64,000 nucleotides of DNA from Stenotrophomonas maltophilia (lineage in GTDB: Bacteria > Pseudomonadota > Gammaproteobacteria > Xanthomonadales > Xanthomonadaceae). The stretch covers positions 1 to 64,000 of the forward strand of contig DGLB01000076.1 in NCBI GenBank assembly GCA_002387845.1, read 5' to 3'. The notes under the pieces were generated by a model. That model was not told where the DNA came from and did not search any database. It saw only the letters and a list, made by a program, of their open reading frames with translations. The translations under genes and the position numbers were made by a program. Shown piece after piece: positions 8,050 through 15,373 of the stretch (its first letter is position 1; each line of letters begins with the position of its first letter).

Positions 8050-9300
8050 GTGCAGTGCCTGCGCCGGCTGGTCATCATCTTCGCGCTCGGCGCAATGGTG
8101 ACCGCTGCGCAGGCTGCAGACTGTACCGAAGCGTTGCTGCGTGAGCTGGGTTGGCAGATCGGTTCGACCTCATCGCCGGCACCGCAGCGGCACGGTGGAG
8201 CCGTGTGTGAGCGCGCCGACCTGGCCGCCGCGCAGGCAGCGGGCGATCTGCGCGTGGAACTGCCGCAGCAATGGAATGCGCCGCAGCGGCAGACCTACCT
8301 GCAGACGCTGTTTGATGACCCGGCCACGCTGTGTGCCTATGCCTTCAAACTTGGCCAGGCCACCCGCCGCGCCACCACGCGACTGCAGAACAATGCGGGT
8401 TACCGATTTTCCGCGCTGCAGCTGGGCTGGATCGGCTTTGGCATCGGCGGCAGCCGGGCCCAAGGCTGGCAGGGCTTCCGCAGTCTTGGGCGCGGCTACC
8501 AGCCGGCCCTGCGTAACAGCACCGCGCTGGACGCCTTCTACACGGGTAACGTGCGCAGCGAATGCGGGGTCGGGCGGCAGGTGGCGCAGCTGGCGACACA
8601 GCGCGAACTGTATGGCGATACGGCCTTCGATGCAGAGTTCAGTGCCGGCGAACTGTCCATCGGCACGTTCCTGACCCTGCACGATACCGACAGCATTCTG
8701 CTCGGCCGGCATGCCGGCAGCTTCCTGGCCGATGGCAAGGCCGTGCGTACCGCGCAACGCGGCCGCCAGGCCTTCGTGGGGGCACCGGGTTTCATCGAGC
8801 ACGTGTTCGACAAGACCTACCTGGACGACATCAACAACCAGGCCGAGAACTTCGTCATCGTCGATGTCAGCGACGCTGCGGCCCGGGCGCTGCGCGAGCA
8901 CGGCGGGTTCGCCCGTTATGACCGCCTTAACCGACGCATCTGGGAACTGGCCGCGCAACTGCCGGGGCACAGCGCCCGCCGTTTCGAGCGGCTGCTGTTC
9001 GAACGTGATCCCGCGCTGCGGCAGGCCCTGCCGGCCGCCCAGCAACCGGTGCTTGCTGAACTGGACGCCTTGCTGGACGATCCGTTCTATCAGGGGTTCC
9101 TGATTTATGTGCACCCGCGCGGTATACGTCCTGTGGGCTACCACGTGGTGCGCCTGCTCGACCGCAATCCGCGGACGCCATTCGCCTTCGAGCTGGGGCT
9201 GCACAATCTGCACACCACGCTGTACCACCGTTGGATCGACGCCCGCCTGCGCCAGTGCGCGGCGGCGTCGGCATCACATTCGCAACCCGAGCAAAGGTGA
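8050..9300 (+). CDS. Exported protein of unknown function, possible papain-like/transglutaminase fold
   Basis: 416-aa protein I do not recognise with confidence. GTG 8050 is chosen as the start because it opens a signal peptide (VQCLRRLVIIFALGAMVTAAQAA); longer starts run into the preceding gene. The mature protein has a segment SECGVGRQVAQLATQ (Cys172) followed by GDTAFDAEF and, later, QAENFVIVD with a His in REHGGF. This order resembles the catalytic Cys region of Bacillus protein-glutamine glutamyltransferase Tgl (ECATA ... His), but the similarity is short. It sits between a DUF2242 lipoprotein and gnd, 3 bp before the gnd start. Confidence 0.6.
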   Translation: MQCLRRLVIIFALGAMVTAAQAADCTEALLRELGWQIGSTSSPAPQRHGGAVCERADLAAAQAAGDLRVELPQQWNAPQRQTYLQTLFDDPATLCAYAFKLGQATRRATTRLQNNAGYRFSALQLGWIGFGIGGSRAQGWQGFRSLGRGYQPALRNSTALDAFYTGNVRSECGVGRQVAQLATQRELYGDTAFDAEFSAGELSIGTFLTLHDTDSILLGRHAGSFLADGKAVRTAQRGRQAFVGAPGFIEHVFDKTYLDDINNQAENFVIVDVSDAAARALREHGGFARYDRLNRRIWELAAQLPGHSARRFERLLFERDPALRQALPAAQQPVLAELDALLDDPFYQGFLIYVHPRGIRPVGYHVVRLLDRNPRTPFAFELGLHNLHTTLYHRWIDARLRQCAAASASHSQPEQR

Positions 9301-9303
9301 GTC

Positions 9304-10209
<906 letters not shown>

Positions 10210-10225
10210 CCTGACATCGCCGTGG

Positions 10226-10288
10226 GGACACGCCATGCGTGTCCTCGCGATCTCCGGCACCCCATGGACACGCGCGGCGTGTCCCTAC
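10226..10288. repeat. Pair of REP-like palindromes (GACACGC type) downstream of gnd
   Basis: Two palindromes with stems GGACACGC/GCGTGTCC at 10226-10244 and 10266-10284; the second ends in CTAC (GTAG on the other strand). They lie between convergent genes and could also stabilise mRNA ends or terminate transcription. A related unit occurs at 55857. Confidence 0.75.
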
Positions 10289-11328
10289 GCGAGGTTCACC
10301 CGCACTCCGCCGTTGCTGCTCTCCCGCCCGGCCTCCAGCAACCGCATCACCTGCAGTGCCTGTGCCGCGCTCACCGTCGGCGCACCGCGCCCGGCGATGG
10401 CTTCCGCAAACGCGGCATACAGCCGCCGATAGTCGCCGACCGCATTGTCGATACGCTGACGTTCAACGCGGTCCGCAGCGTCCCGCGTCGCAAGCACCCC
10501 GTGCACCGGATCCACGCCCCACCCGGGCGCTCCGGGGGCCACGCCTGCGCGCAGCTGGTCTTCCTGCACATCAAGACCTTCCTTGAGGTAGCTGCCAGCC
10601 GTGCCATGCACCACGAAGCGCGGCGCGGGCGCGCTCACCAGCGAGCCCGCATGCACGATGGCCCGCATCCGCGGATAGTGCAGTACCGCATGGAAATAGT
10701 CGTCGCTGCGTGCCCCCTCCCGCTGCGCGGCGATGTCCGCACTGATCGCCTGTGGCCAGCCGAACAGCACCAACATCTGGTCCAGCAGGTGGGGTCCCAG
10801 GTCCATCCACAATCCGCTTCCCGGCACGTCGCTTTCTCTCCACCGGTCGCGCACGTGGGGACGGAAGCGGTCGAAATGCGAATGCACTTCGGCAATATCG
10901 CCCAGCGTGCCGTTGGCGAGCAGCTGCTGCAGGCTGAGGAAGTCCGCATCGAAGCGGCGGTTCTGGAACACCGTCACCACCCGCTCGGCGTCCTTCGCGG
11001 CAGCGATCACGGCCTCGGCTTCGGCCACGCTCAAGGCAAAGGGCTTGTCCACCAGCACGTGCTTGCCGGCGCGCAGCGCGGCGATCGCCAGTGGCGCATG
11101 CTGTGCATTCGGGGTGGCGATCACCACCGCATCGACGGTTGGATCAGCCAGCAGGGGCTCCACGGTCTCGTGAATGCACACGTCGGTGAACCTGCGACGC
11201 AGCGTGTCACGCTGCGAGCTGACGATCGAGTGCAGGGCCACACCGGGCGTATGCTGCAGCAATGGCGCGTGGAAAACGCTTCCAGCCAGCCCGTAGCCCA
11301 CCAAACCTACTTGTGCGGTCGTGTTCAT
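10285..11328 (-). CDS. Gfo/Idh/MocA family NAD(P)-dependent oxidoreductase
   Basis: 347-aa oxidoreductase with an N-terminal Rossmann fold (VGLVGYGLAGSVFHAP) and the family motif AGKHVLVDKPFA, where DKP replaces the usual EKP. The C-terminal half forms the alpha/beta substrate domain with DLGPHLLDQ, containing the conserved Asp and His. The overall pattern is closest to the YdgJ-like subgroup; the substrate is unknown. It is transcribed alone and convergently to gnd, with REP palindromes at its 3' end. Confidence 0.85.
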   Translation of the reverse strand: MNTTAQVGLVGYGLAGSVFHAPLLQHTPGVALHSIVSSQRDTLRRRFTDVCIHETVEPLLADPTVDAVVIATPNAQHAPLAIAALRAGKHVLVDKPFALSVAEAEAVIAAAKDAERVVTVFQNRRFDADFLSLQQLLANGTLGDIAEVHSHFDRFRPHVRDRWRESDVPGSGLWMDLGPHLLDQMLVLFGWPQAISADIAAQREGARSDDYFHAVLHYPRMRAIVHAGSLVSAPAPRFVVHGTAGSYLKEGLDVQEDQLRAGVAPGAPGWGVDPVHGVLATRDAADRVERQRIDNAVGDYRRLYAAFAEAIAGRGAPTVSAAQALQVMRLLEAGRESSNGGVRVNLA

Positions 11329-11498
11329 CTGTCTGCATCGGTTCGTGCCCGTGCACAGCGTACCGGCGTTTGTGCGCCGCGCAAAACTGAATCGTTTCGG
11401 AGTTTTCCGAACGGTTCACGGCAGCATGACCCAACTCCGACGCGCTCTGTACAACGCCTCCCGGATAGTGGCATCACCAACACGGGAGACAACCGCAC

Positions 11499-11891
11499 AT
11501 GAGCAACAAGACCCGCAATCTGCTTGCCGCTTCCCTCGCCCTGGGCATGGTCTTCGCCACCACCTCGGTGATGGCCAAGGACCCGCCGAAGACCACGGAC
11601 AAGATGGGTGCCGACCACAGTGCCATGACCCATGCGGATACCCACGATTCCAACGAGCCGGTGACCGACAGCTGGATCACCACCAAGGTGAAGGCTGACC
11701 TGCTGACCAGCAGCAACGTGCCGGGCACCAAGGTGGACGTGACCACCGTCAACGGCGTCGTCACCCTGAAGGGCACCGTGGCCACCAAGGCCGAGCACGA
11801 CAAGGCCGTGACCACCGCCAAGGGCATCAAGGGCGTGAAGAGCGTCGATGCCACCGCGCTGAAGGTGTCGGCGGCCGCTGCCAGCCGCTGA
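11499..11891 (+). CDS. Exported BON-domain protein (OsmY-like)
   Basis: 130-aa precursor with a signal peptide ending SVMAK, a short His/Asp/Thr-rich spacer, then one BON domain (DSWITTKVKADLL ... VDVTTVNGVVTLKGTVA ... AKGIKGVKSVDATAL). BON domains bind membranes or other envelope components; OsmY of E. coli is the known periplasmic member. This is the only gene of the local BON-like cluster with an export signal, and it lacks the TAAC/GGGGG motif found before the others. It may be the ancestral member or an unrelated neighbour. Confidence 0.85.
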   Translation: MSNKTRNLLAASLALGMVFATTSVMAKDPPKTTDKMGADHSAMTHADTHDSNEPVTDSWITTKVKADLLTSSNVPGTKVDVTTVNGVVTLKGTVATKAEHDKAVTTAKGIKGVKSVDATALKVSAAAASR

Positions 11892-11911
11892 TCCACGTAA
11901 CAGGTTTTATG

Positions 11912-11943
11912 AAACGGCGCATCTGTGAGGGTGCGCCGTTTTT
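11912..11943 (+). terminator. Intrinsic terminator after the exported BON gene
   Basis: Stem AACGGCGCA/TGCGCCGTT followed by TTTTT. The core GGCGCA...TGCGCC recurs in the hairpins at 12667 and 13034, which suggests that the terminator was copied with the gene units. Confidence 0.88.
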
Positions 11944-11965
11944 CGTGGGCCTTCTCACGGCTGCG

Positions 11966-12003
11966 TAACCTGATCGGGAGGTACGATTCTGCTGCGGGGG
12001 CGC
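11966..12003 (+). promoter_or_regulatory. Shared upstream motif, copy 1
   Basis: TAAC at 11966-11969, 15 nt, GAT at 11985-11987, 6 nt, GCGGGGGCGC at 11994-12003, then 34 nt to the ATG of the next small gene. Spacing is identical to five other exact-register copies. A promoter for an ECF-type sigma factor (-35 TAAC, -10 near GAT) is inferred; the G tract would fall at or near the transcription start. Confidence 0.7.
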
Positions 12004-12037
12004 GCGTCATCCACAGTGTTCGATCAGGAGGTGTGAG

Positions 12038-12259
12038 ATGAAGAAGAAGCTGCCCTCAGAATCCGATGATCTTGCGGGTCTCGTTGGTGCCGAAATTGGT
12101 GATCCGTATTCTGAAGAGGGTCTCCGTGAACCATCCACCGGTGGCGGCACTGGTGTAGGCACTATCGGTACTGGAAACAACGCAATCGGCAGGGGGCCGG
12201 GGAGCGGAGCCGTTGCCCCTGCGAAGGCAAAAGCGAAGAAGACCGGGCGCGAAAGTTGA
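12038..12259 (+). CDS. Small Gly-rich protein in the motif-linked cluster
   Basis: 73-aa protein of unknown function, without signal peptide or membrane segment. The acidic N-terminal third (SESDDLAGLVGAEIGDPYSEEG) is followed by a Gly-rich stretch (TGGGTGVGTIGTGNNAIGRG) and a Lys-rich tail (AKAKAKKTGRES). It does not show the BON-like pattern of its neighbours. It is supported by a very good ribosome-binding site (AGGAGGTG, 7 nt before ATG) and by motif copy 1 upstream. The low-complexity, charged composition suggests a disordered protein. Confidence 0.65.
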   Translation: MKKKLPSESDDLAGLVGAEIGDPYSEEGLREPSTGGGTGVGTIGTGNNAIGRGPGSGAVAPAKAKAKKTGRES

Positions 12260-12294
12260 AAGCGCCGTGACGTCTGTCGGGCATCACAGCAACG

Positions 12295-12332
12295 TAACCG
12301 CATGGGCCGATACGATTTCGCCGCGGGGGCAG
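12295..12332 (+). promoter_or_regulatory. Shared upstream motif, copy 2
   Basis: TAAC 12295-12298, GAT 12314-12316, GCGGGGGCAG 12323-12332; 25 nt before the ATG at 12357. Same internal spacing as copy 1. Promoter role inferred. Confidence 0.7.
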
Positions 12333-12356
12333 CCATTTGAATGATGGAGCCAGCTC

Positions 12357-12653
12357 ATGGTTATTCTAAATCCAGGCGACGTAGCGGTATTCGGTTCAGC
12401 AGCCATGGAATCTGCACAGCCGACAGACCCACTGGCGAACGCGGTAAAGTTGATCGTGGATGAAGTTCATGGCGTCGTTGCAGGCGAGGTCGTCAGTGTG
12501 TGGGTGAAGAACGACAACGGCGCAATCCGACTCACCGGCAGCACAAGCTCGCTGGCGCTGTTCAGGCAACTGGAAGAACGCTTGCCGAGAATGAAGGCGA
12601 TCCAGGGGGTGAAGAGCGTCGACCTGAGCGGCGTTAAGAACCCAGGGTGGTGA
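12357..12653 (+). CDS. Small cytosolic BON-like protein, paralogue A1
   Basis: 98-aa protein with no signal peptide. Residues 40-95 follow the BON pattern: VKNDNGAIRLTGSTSSLALFR, then a helix, then a closing strand IQGVKSVDLSGV. It is a clear tandem paralogue of the gene at 14377: both begin MVI, share NAV/QAV..IVDEV, D/NNDGAI.L.GS.SS and MK.I.GVKSVDLS. Function is unknown; known BON proteins act in the envelope, so cytosolic forms are odd. It is preceded by motif copy 2 and followed by a UUCG-capped hairpin. Confidence 0.7.
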   Translation: MVILNPGDVAVFGSAAMESAQPTDPLANAVKLIVDEVHGVVAGEVVSVWVKNDNGAIRLTGSTSSLALFRQLEERLPRMKAIQGVKSVDLSGVKNPGW

Positions 12654-12666
12654 GGTTCGCGTAAGG

Positions 12667-12694
12667 CGGCGCATCCTTCGGGGTGCGCCGTTCC
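12667..12694 (+). terminator. UUCG-capped hairpin after paralogue A1
   Basis: 10-bp stem CGGCGCATCC/GGGTGCGCCG (one T-G pair) closed by a TTCG tetraloop, a very stable fold. The following T run is short. It is homologous to the hairpins at 11912 and 13034 in the same gene array. Confidence 0.7.
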
Positions 12695-12716
12695 CATGGC
12701 TCTGCTCACGTCTGCA

Positions 12717-12754
12717 TAACACCCGCCAGGCGCACGATGCGCGCGCGGGGGTGT
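12717..12754 (+). promoter_or_regulatory. Shared upstream motif, copy 3
   Basis: TAAC 12717-12720, GAT 12736-12738, GCGGGGGTGT 12745-12754, 23 nt before the ATG at 12778. It is preceded by TCACGTCTGCA, nearly identical to TCACGCGTGCA before copy 4, so the similarity extends beyond the core motif. Confidence 0.7.
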
Positions 12755-12777
12755 AGAAAGTGACGAGGAGTCATGTC

Positions 12778-12945
12778 ATGACCAGTAAACCCGTGCTGCC
12801 AGACGAAAATTCATTCATGGCCGAGATCCAGCGCGAAATGTTGAAGGTTGAAGACTGGATGACGCGCTCAGACGACGAACCGGTGCAGGAGGAAGCACAT
12901 CCTTCCGCGCGGGACGCAGATTCCGAGGCGCGCCAGAAGCGTTGA
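12778..12945 (+). CDS. Small acidic protein in the motif-linked cluster
   Basis: 55-aa hydrophilic protein (MTSKPVLPDENSFMAEIQRE ...) with a predicted amphipathic helix (AEIQREMLKVEDWMTR) and a charged tail. No known family and no signal peptide. ATG 12778 is favoured by GACGAGGAG upstream; an ATG at 12773 terminates after two codons. It is supported mainly by motif copy 3 and the ribosome-binding site, so coding status is probable rather than certain. Confidence 0.5.
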   Translation: MTSKPVLPDENSFMAEIQREMLKVEDWMTRSDDEPVQEEAHPSARDADSEARQKR

Positions 12946-13033
12946 GGGTGACGTCGGTCAGCAAGTCACGTGGCAGTGAGTGCCATCGAATCCGGGTGGA
13001 ATGAGTGCGCTCGCTGCGTCTGTTGCGTGGGAC

Positions 13034-13059
13034 GCGGCGTACCTATCAAGGTGCGCCGC
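13034..13059 (+). terminator. Hairpin before motif copy 4
   Basis: 11-bp stem GCGGCGTACCT/AGGTGCGCCGC (one T-G pair) with a 4-nt loop. It is related to the hairpins at 11912 and 12667. The T tract is weak; it could instead be a remnant of the duplicated unit. Confidence 0.55.
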
Positions 13060-13084
13060 TTCTGCGGGAATCCTCACGCGTGCA

Positions 13085-13122
13085 TAACGGCCGCCGCGCC
13101 CACGATACGCGTGCGGGGGCGC
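13085..13122 (+). promoter_or_regulatory. Shared upstream motif, copy 4
   Basis: TAAC 13085-13088, GAT 13104-13106, GCGGGGGCGC 13113-13122; about 35 nt before the start of the next gene. Same spacing as the other copies. Confidence 0.7.
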
Positions 13123-13157
13123 ACACGAGGGCTTGAAGCTGCCCGAGGGGAATGGCC

Positions 13158-13742
13158 ATGACGAGTGATGTCCATGCGACCGTAACGGTCGAGCAGACGT
13201 ATCCGTACGAAGCGGACGAAGCACAACGTAACAATGACTTTGCGTTGTCGGAGTGGTTCAGTGGTGCGATGTTGACCTATCTCAGTAATGAAGGTGGGAA
13301 GGGTGACATCATCAAGCTCAAGACGGAGACGTCAAGAGGAAAGATCAAGCTCGCAGGGATAGTCAGCAATGAAGCGCTTCGCAGGCGCGTGGTGGAGAAG
13401 GCCGATGTATTGAAGGCCGTGAGCGGACGGATCACCAGCCTGGACAGTTCCGGGGTGAAGGCCCCGGAGAGTACAGCCGGGGAGCCGGCACCGCAGCGTA
13501 TTCCTCTGACTGACGGCGAGATCGTCGATCGCGTGGAGTCGCTGGTGGAGTGGCCGTTGGTGGCGTCCTCCCTGCCGGGCGAGGAGATTGAGCTGGTCGT
13601 TACGTGCACCAACGGTGTGGTGTCCATATCGGGCAGCACAAACTCGCCGATGCTGTATCGACGATTGGGCGAGCTTGCAGCGCAGGTAAAGGATGGCACG
13701 CCCGAGATAAAGCGCATCGACCACAGCGGCGTGAAGCTGTAG
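13158..13742 (+). CDS. Cytosolic protein with two BON-like repeats
   Basis: 194-aa protein without export signal. Two copies of the local BON-like pattern are visible: residues ~50-100 (TSRGKIKLAGIVSNEALRRR ... ITSLDSSGVKAP) and ~140-194 (CTNGVVSISGSTNSPMLYRR ... IKRIDHSGVKL). The closing D-x-SGV signature also ends paralogue A1. ATG 13158 is preferred over ATG 13152, two codons upstream, because GAGGGG lies at a better distance. Function is unknown; the duplication inside the gene mirrors the duplication of whole genes around it. Confidence 0.7.
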   Translation: MTSDVHATVTVEQTYPYEADEAQRNNDFALSEWFSGAMLTYLSNEGGKGDIIKLKTETSRGKIKLAGIVSNEALRRRVVEKADVLKAVSGRITSLDSSGVKAPESTAGEPAPQRIPLTDGEIVDRVESLVEWPLVASSLPGEEIELVVTCTNGVVSISGSTNSPMLYRRLGELAAQVKDGTPEIKRIDHSGVKL

Positions 13743-13825
13743 AGAGCCGGCTCGCTTACGGCCTCGGTTGCAACGCGCGCTACAGCGGTCTGCGTATTCC
13801 GCGCCCGATGCCATTCACGGGGACA

Positions 13826-13863
13826 TAACGGGCGCCGGTAGCAGGATGCTTGTGCGGGGGCGC
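13826..13863 (+). promoter_or_regulatory. Shared upstream motif, copy 5
   Basis: TAAC 13826-13829, GAT 13845-13847, GCGGGGGCGC 13854-13863; 30 nt before the ATG at 13894. Same spacing as the other copies. Confidence 0.7.
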
Positions 13864-13893
13864 ACGTGGTACTGAAGCGGGGAGTCGCGCCTC

Positions 13894-14265
13894 ATGGAGC
13901 AGACCCGGTTTGCTGTTGTCCCTCAGCTTATCGACCCAACGCATCTTCCGTACCCGTCGGCCAGCGTGGCCGGCGGGCACGCGCCGGTCGACGCGGATCA
14001 ACGGATCAGCATGTCCATCCATCAGTATCTCGACCGGATGTGCGAAAGCGCAGCTGCAGGGGAGCTGTTTGACGTGGAGGTCCGCACGATATCCGGTGCG
14101 GTCCGCATCTGCGGAGCAACAAACTCCGAGTCGCTGTACCAGCAGCTGATCCGGCTGGTTCCCGTCATGCAGGCATCGATCGCTGGAGTCGACGGCATTG
14201 ATTTCAGCCGCTTGATTCTCGATCGAGGTGACGGGCGGTGTCGCGTGGCGCGGGTGTCATGGTGA
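13894..14265 (+). CDS. Small cytosolic BON-like protein with a degenerate pattern
   Basis: 123-aa protein, no signal peptide. The middle (VEVRTISGAVRICGATNSESLYQQL) matches the strand-helix core of the neighbouring BON-like proteins, and VDGIDFSRL replaces their D-x-SGV ending. The N-terminal ~45 residues are unique and Pro-rich. GGGGAG lies upstream of ATG 13894. Motif copy 5 precedes it and copy 6 follows. Function is unknown. Confidence 0.62.
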   Translation: MEQTRFAVVPQLIDPTHLPYPSASVAGGHAPVDADQRISMSIHQYLDRMCESAAAGELFDVEVRTISGAVRICGATNSESLYQQLIRLVPVMQASIAGVDGIDFSRLILDRGDGRCRVARVSW

Positions 14266-14318
14266 TGATGCGTGCTTGCTGGCAGTGACCTGCCGCAGGT
14301 CAAGGTCGAACAGGCGTG

Positions 14319-14351
14319 TAACCGCGCCACGCCATCATCTTCGCGCGGGCC
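14319..14351 (+). promoter_or_regulatory. Shared upstream motif, divergent copy 6
   Basis: TAAC 14319-14322 and CAT 14336-14338 are spaced 13 nt instead of 15; GCGGGCC follows after 6 nt in place of GCGGGGG. It stands in the right position before ATG 14377 but is the weakest copy and may be decayed or weakly active. Confidence 0.5.
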
Positions 14352-14376
14352 TTAGCTGAGCCAAAGGAGCCAGGTC

Positions 14377-14676
14377 ATGGTCATTCGAGATCCGGACACT
14401 TCACACCTGTTCCAGAACGGCCCGCCACCGGAGCCGGAGCCGCAGGCTGTTGATCCGGTAGTACAAGCGGTGAGGGCCATCGTTGACGAGGTGAAGGCTG
14501 TCGGTGCCACCGCTTACTTTCAGATTTGGATAGACAACAACGATGGCGCAATCAAGCTCTCGGGCAGTGCCAGCTCGATCTCGATGGTTGTCCAGCTCGA
14601 AGACAGAGTGCCAAGGATGAAGTCGATCAAAGGGGTGAAGAGCGTCGACCTCAGCGTCTCGAGTCCTGGTTCTTGA
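14377..14676 (+). CDS. Small cytosolic BON-like protein, paralogue A2
   Basis: 99-aa paralogue of the 12357 gene. The two share length, the MVI start, the VRAIVDEV helix, DNNDGAIKLSGSASS and IKGVKSVDLS. The N-terminal 25 residues are Pro/Glu-rich and unlike A1. No export signal. The weak motif copy 6 precedes it; the next gene starts 88 bp later without a motif of its own and could share this transcript. Function is unknown. Confidence 0.68.
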   Translation: MVIRDPDTSHLFQNGPPPEPEPQAVDPVVQAVRAIVDEVKAVGATAYFQIWIDNNDGAIKLSGSASSISMVVQLEDRVPRMKSIKGVKSVDLSVSSPGS

Positions 14677-14764
14677 TGTGTCTGCAACAGGCGGCACGCT
14701 TCTTTGCGGGCGGGCTGTGCTGGTCATTGAATAAGAGTCGAGACATCACAATGGAGTATCTGAC

Positions 14765-15058
14765 ATGGGAATAAAATTCGACGTAAACATGGCGGAAGGT
14801 TGTGACGAAGACCATCAACTGGCAAGGGAGGTCATGGTGGGGATCAGGGCGTACTTTGCTGAGCATGGCGTGGAAAGCGACACGGGAACGCTGACGGTGT
14901 CGTCCGTCGATGGCGCTGTCCGAGTCACCGGTCACGTGCTGAACGATGCAACCCGGACCAAGGTGCTCGAGCAGGCGGCGAAGATTGAGAAGGCCATTCA
15001 CTCAAGAGGTGTGAATGCCGCAGGAGTCGTCGCAGGCGATCCAAGATACAGGCGCTGA
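14765..15058 (+). CDS. Small protein with BON-like pattern, no upstream motif
   Basis: 97-aa soluble protein. An N-terminal helix (DEDHQLAREVMVGIRAYFAE) is followed by GTLTVSSVDGAVRVTGHVLNDATRT, a BON-like strand pair, and a helix. The closing signature of its neighbours is replaced by HSRGVNAAGV. ATG 14765 has GGAG 11-14 nt upstream. I see no TAAC/GGGGG motif before it, so it may be read from paralogue A2. It ends 316 bp before the hybrid kinase gene. Confidence 0.6.
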   Translation: MGIKFDVNMAEGCDEDHQLAREVMVGIRAYFAEHGVESDTGTLTVSSVDGAVRVTGHVLNDATRTKVLEQAAKIEKAIHSRGVNAAGVVAGDPRYRR

Positions 15059-15090
15059 CCGGTCCAGCAACGCGCGTCCCATGTGCGGCC

Positions 15091-15120
15091 GGTAGATCCG
15101 GCGTCACCGTCGGATCTGGC
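15091..15120 (+). repeat. SMAG-like GTAG palindrome
   Basis: GTAGATCCG followed after 10 nt by the complementary CGGATCT. One isolated unit downstream of the small BON-like gene. Confidence 0.55.
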
Positions 15121-15169
15121 TGGCCCCCATCGGCTGCATTGACTACCGGTTTCCTTCGTCCAGTTTTCA

Positions 15170-15199
15170 GGCGCGCCCCCGGGCGCGCTTTTCTTTTCT
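15170..15199 (+). terminator. Intrinsic terminator upstream of the hybrid kinase gene
   Basis: Stem GCGCGCCC/GGGCGCGC with a 2-nt loop followed by a tract of T and C (TTTTCTTTTCTT). It separates the small-gene array from the kinase transcript. Confidence 0.85.
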
Positions 15200-15373
15200 T
15201 AATTTGTCCTGAATGGATCCCCATTCACGTTGGTGTGGAGTATATTCACCGCATCGCTTCCCGCAGGGGTGGGAAGCAGGGGGTGCGGACATTCTGACGA
15301 GGGGCTATGGCGCTGTGGTTCAGTGACGATCTCAACGCAGGAGAGGCCTTCGACGGCCGGAAAGGGAGTTTCC

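Larger units (their letters stand above)
15059..15373 (+). other. Intergenic leader of the hybrid kinase gene
   Basis: No gene. It contains a GTAG palindrome (15091-15120), an intrinsic terminator (15170-15199), a perfect inverted repeat GAATGG-ATCC-CCATTC at 15211-15226 that could be an operator, a T/A-rich stretch (GAGTATATTCACC near 15237-15249) suitable for a -10 element, and a 7-bp hairpin GCTTCCC/GGGAAGC at 15256-15277 in the presumed 5' leader. Confidence 0.55.

Noticed and set aside
11329..11498. Shared motif before the exported BON gene
   Set aside because: I looked for TAAC-N15-[GC]AT and a G-tract in this gap and found none; this gene appears to be regulated differently.
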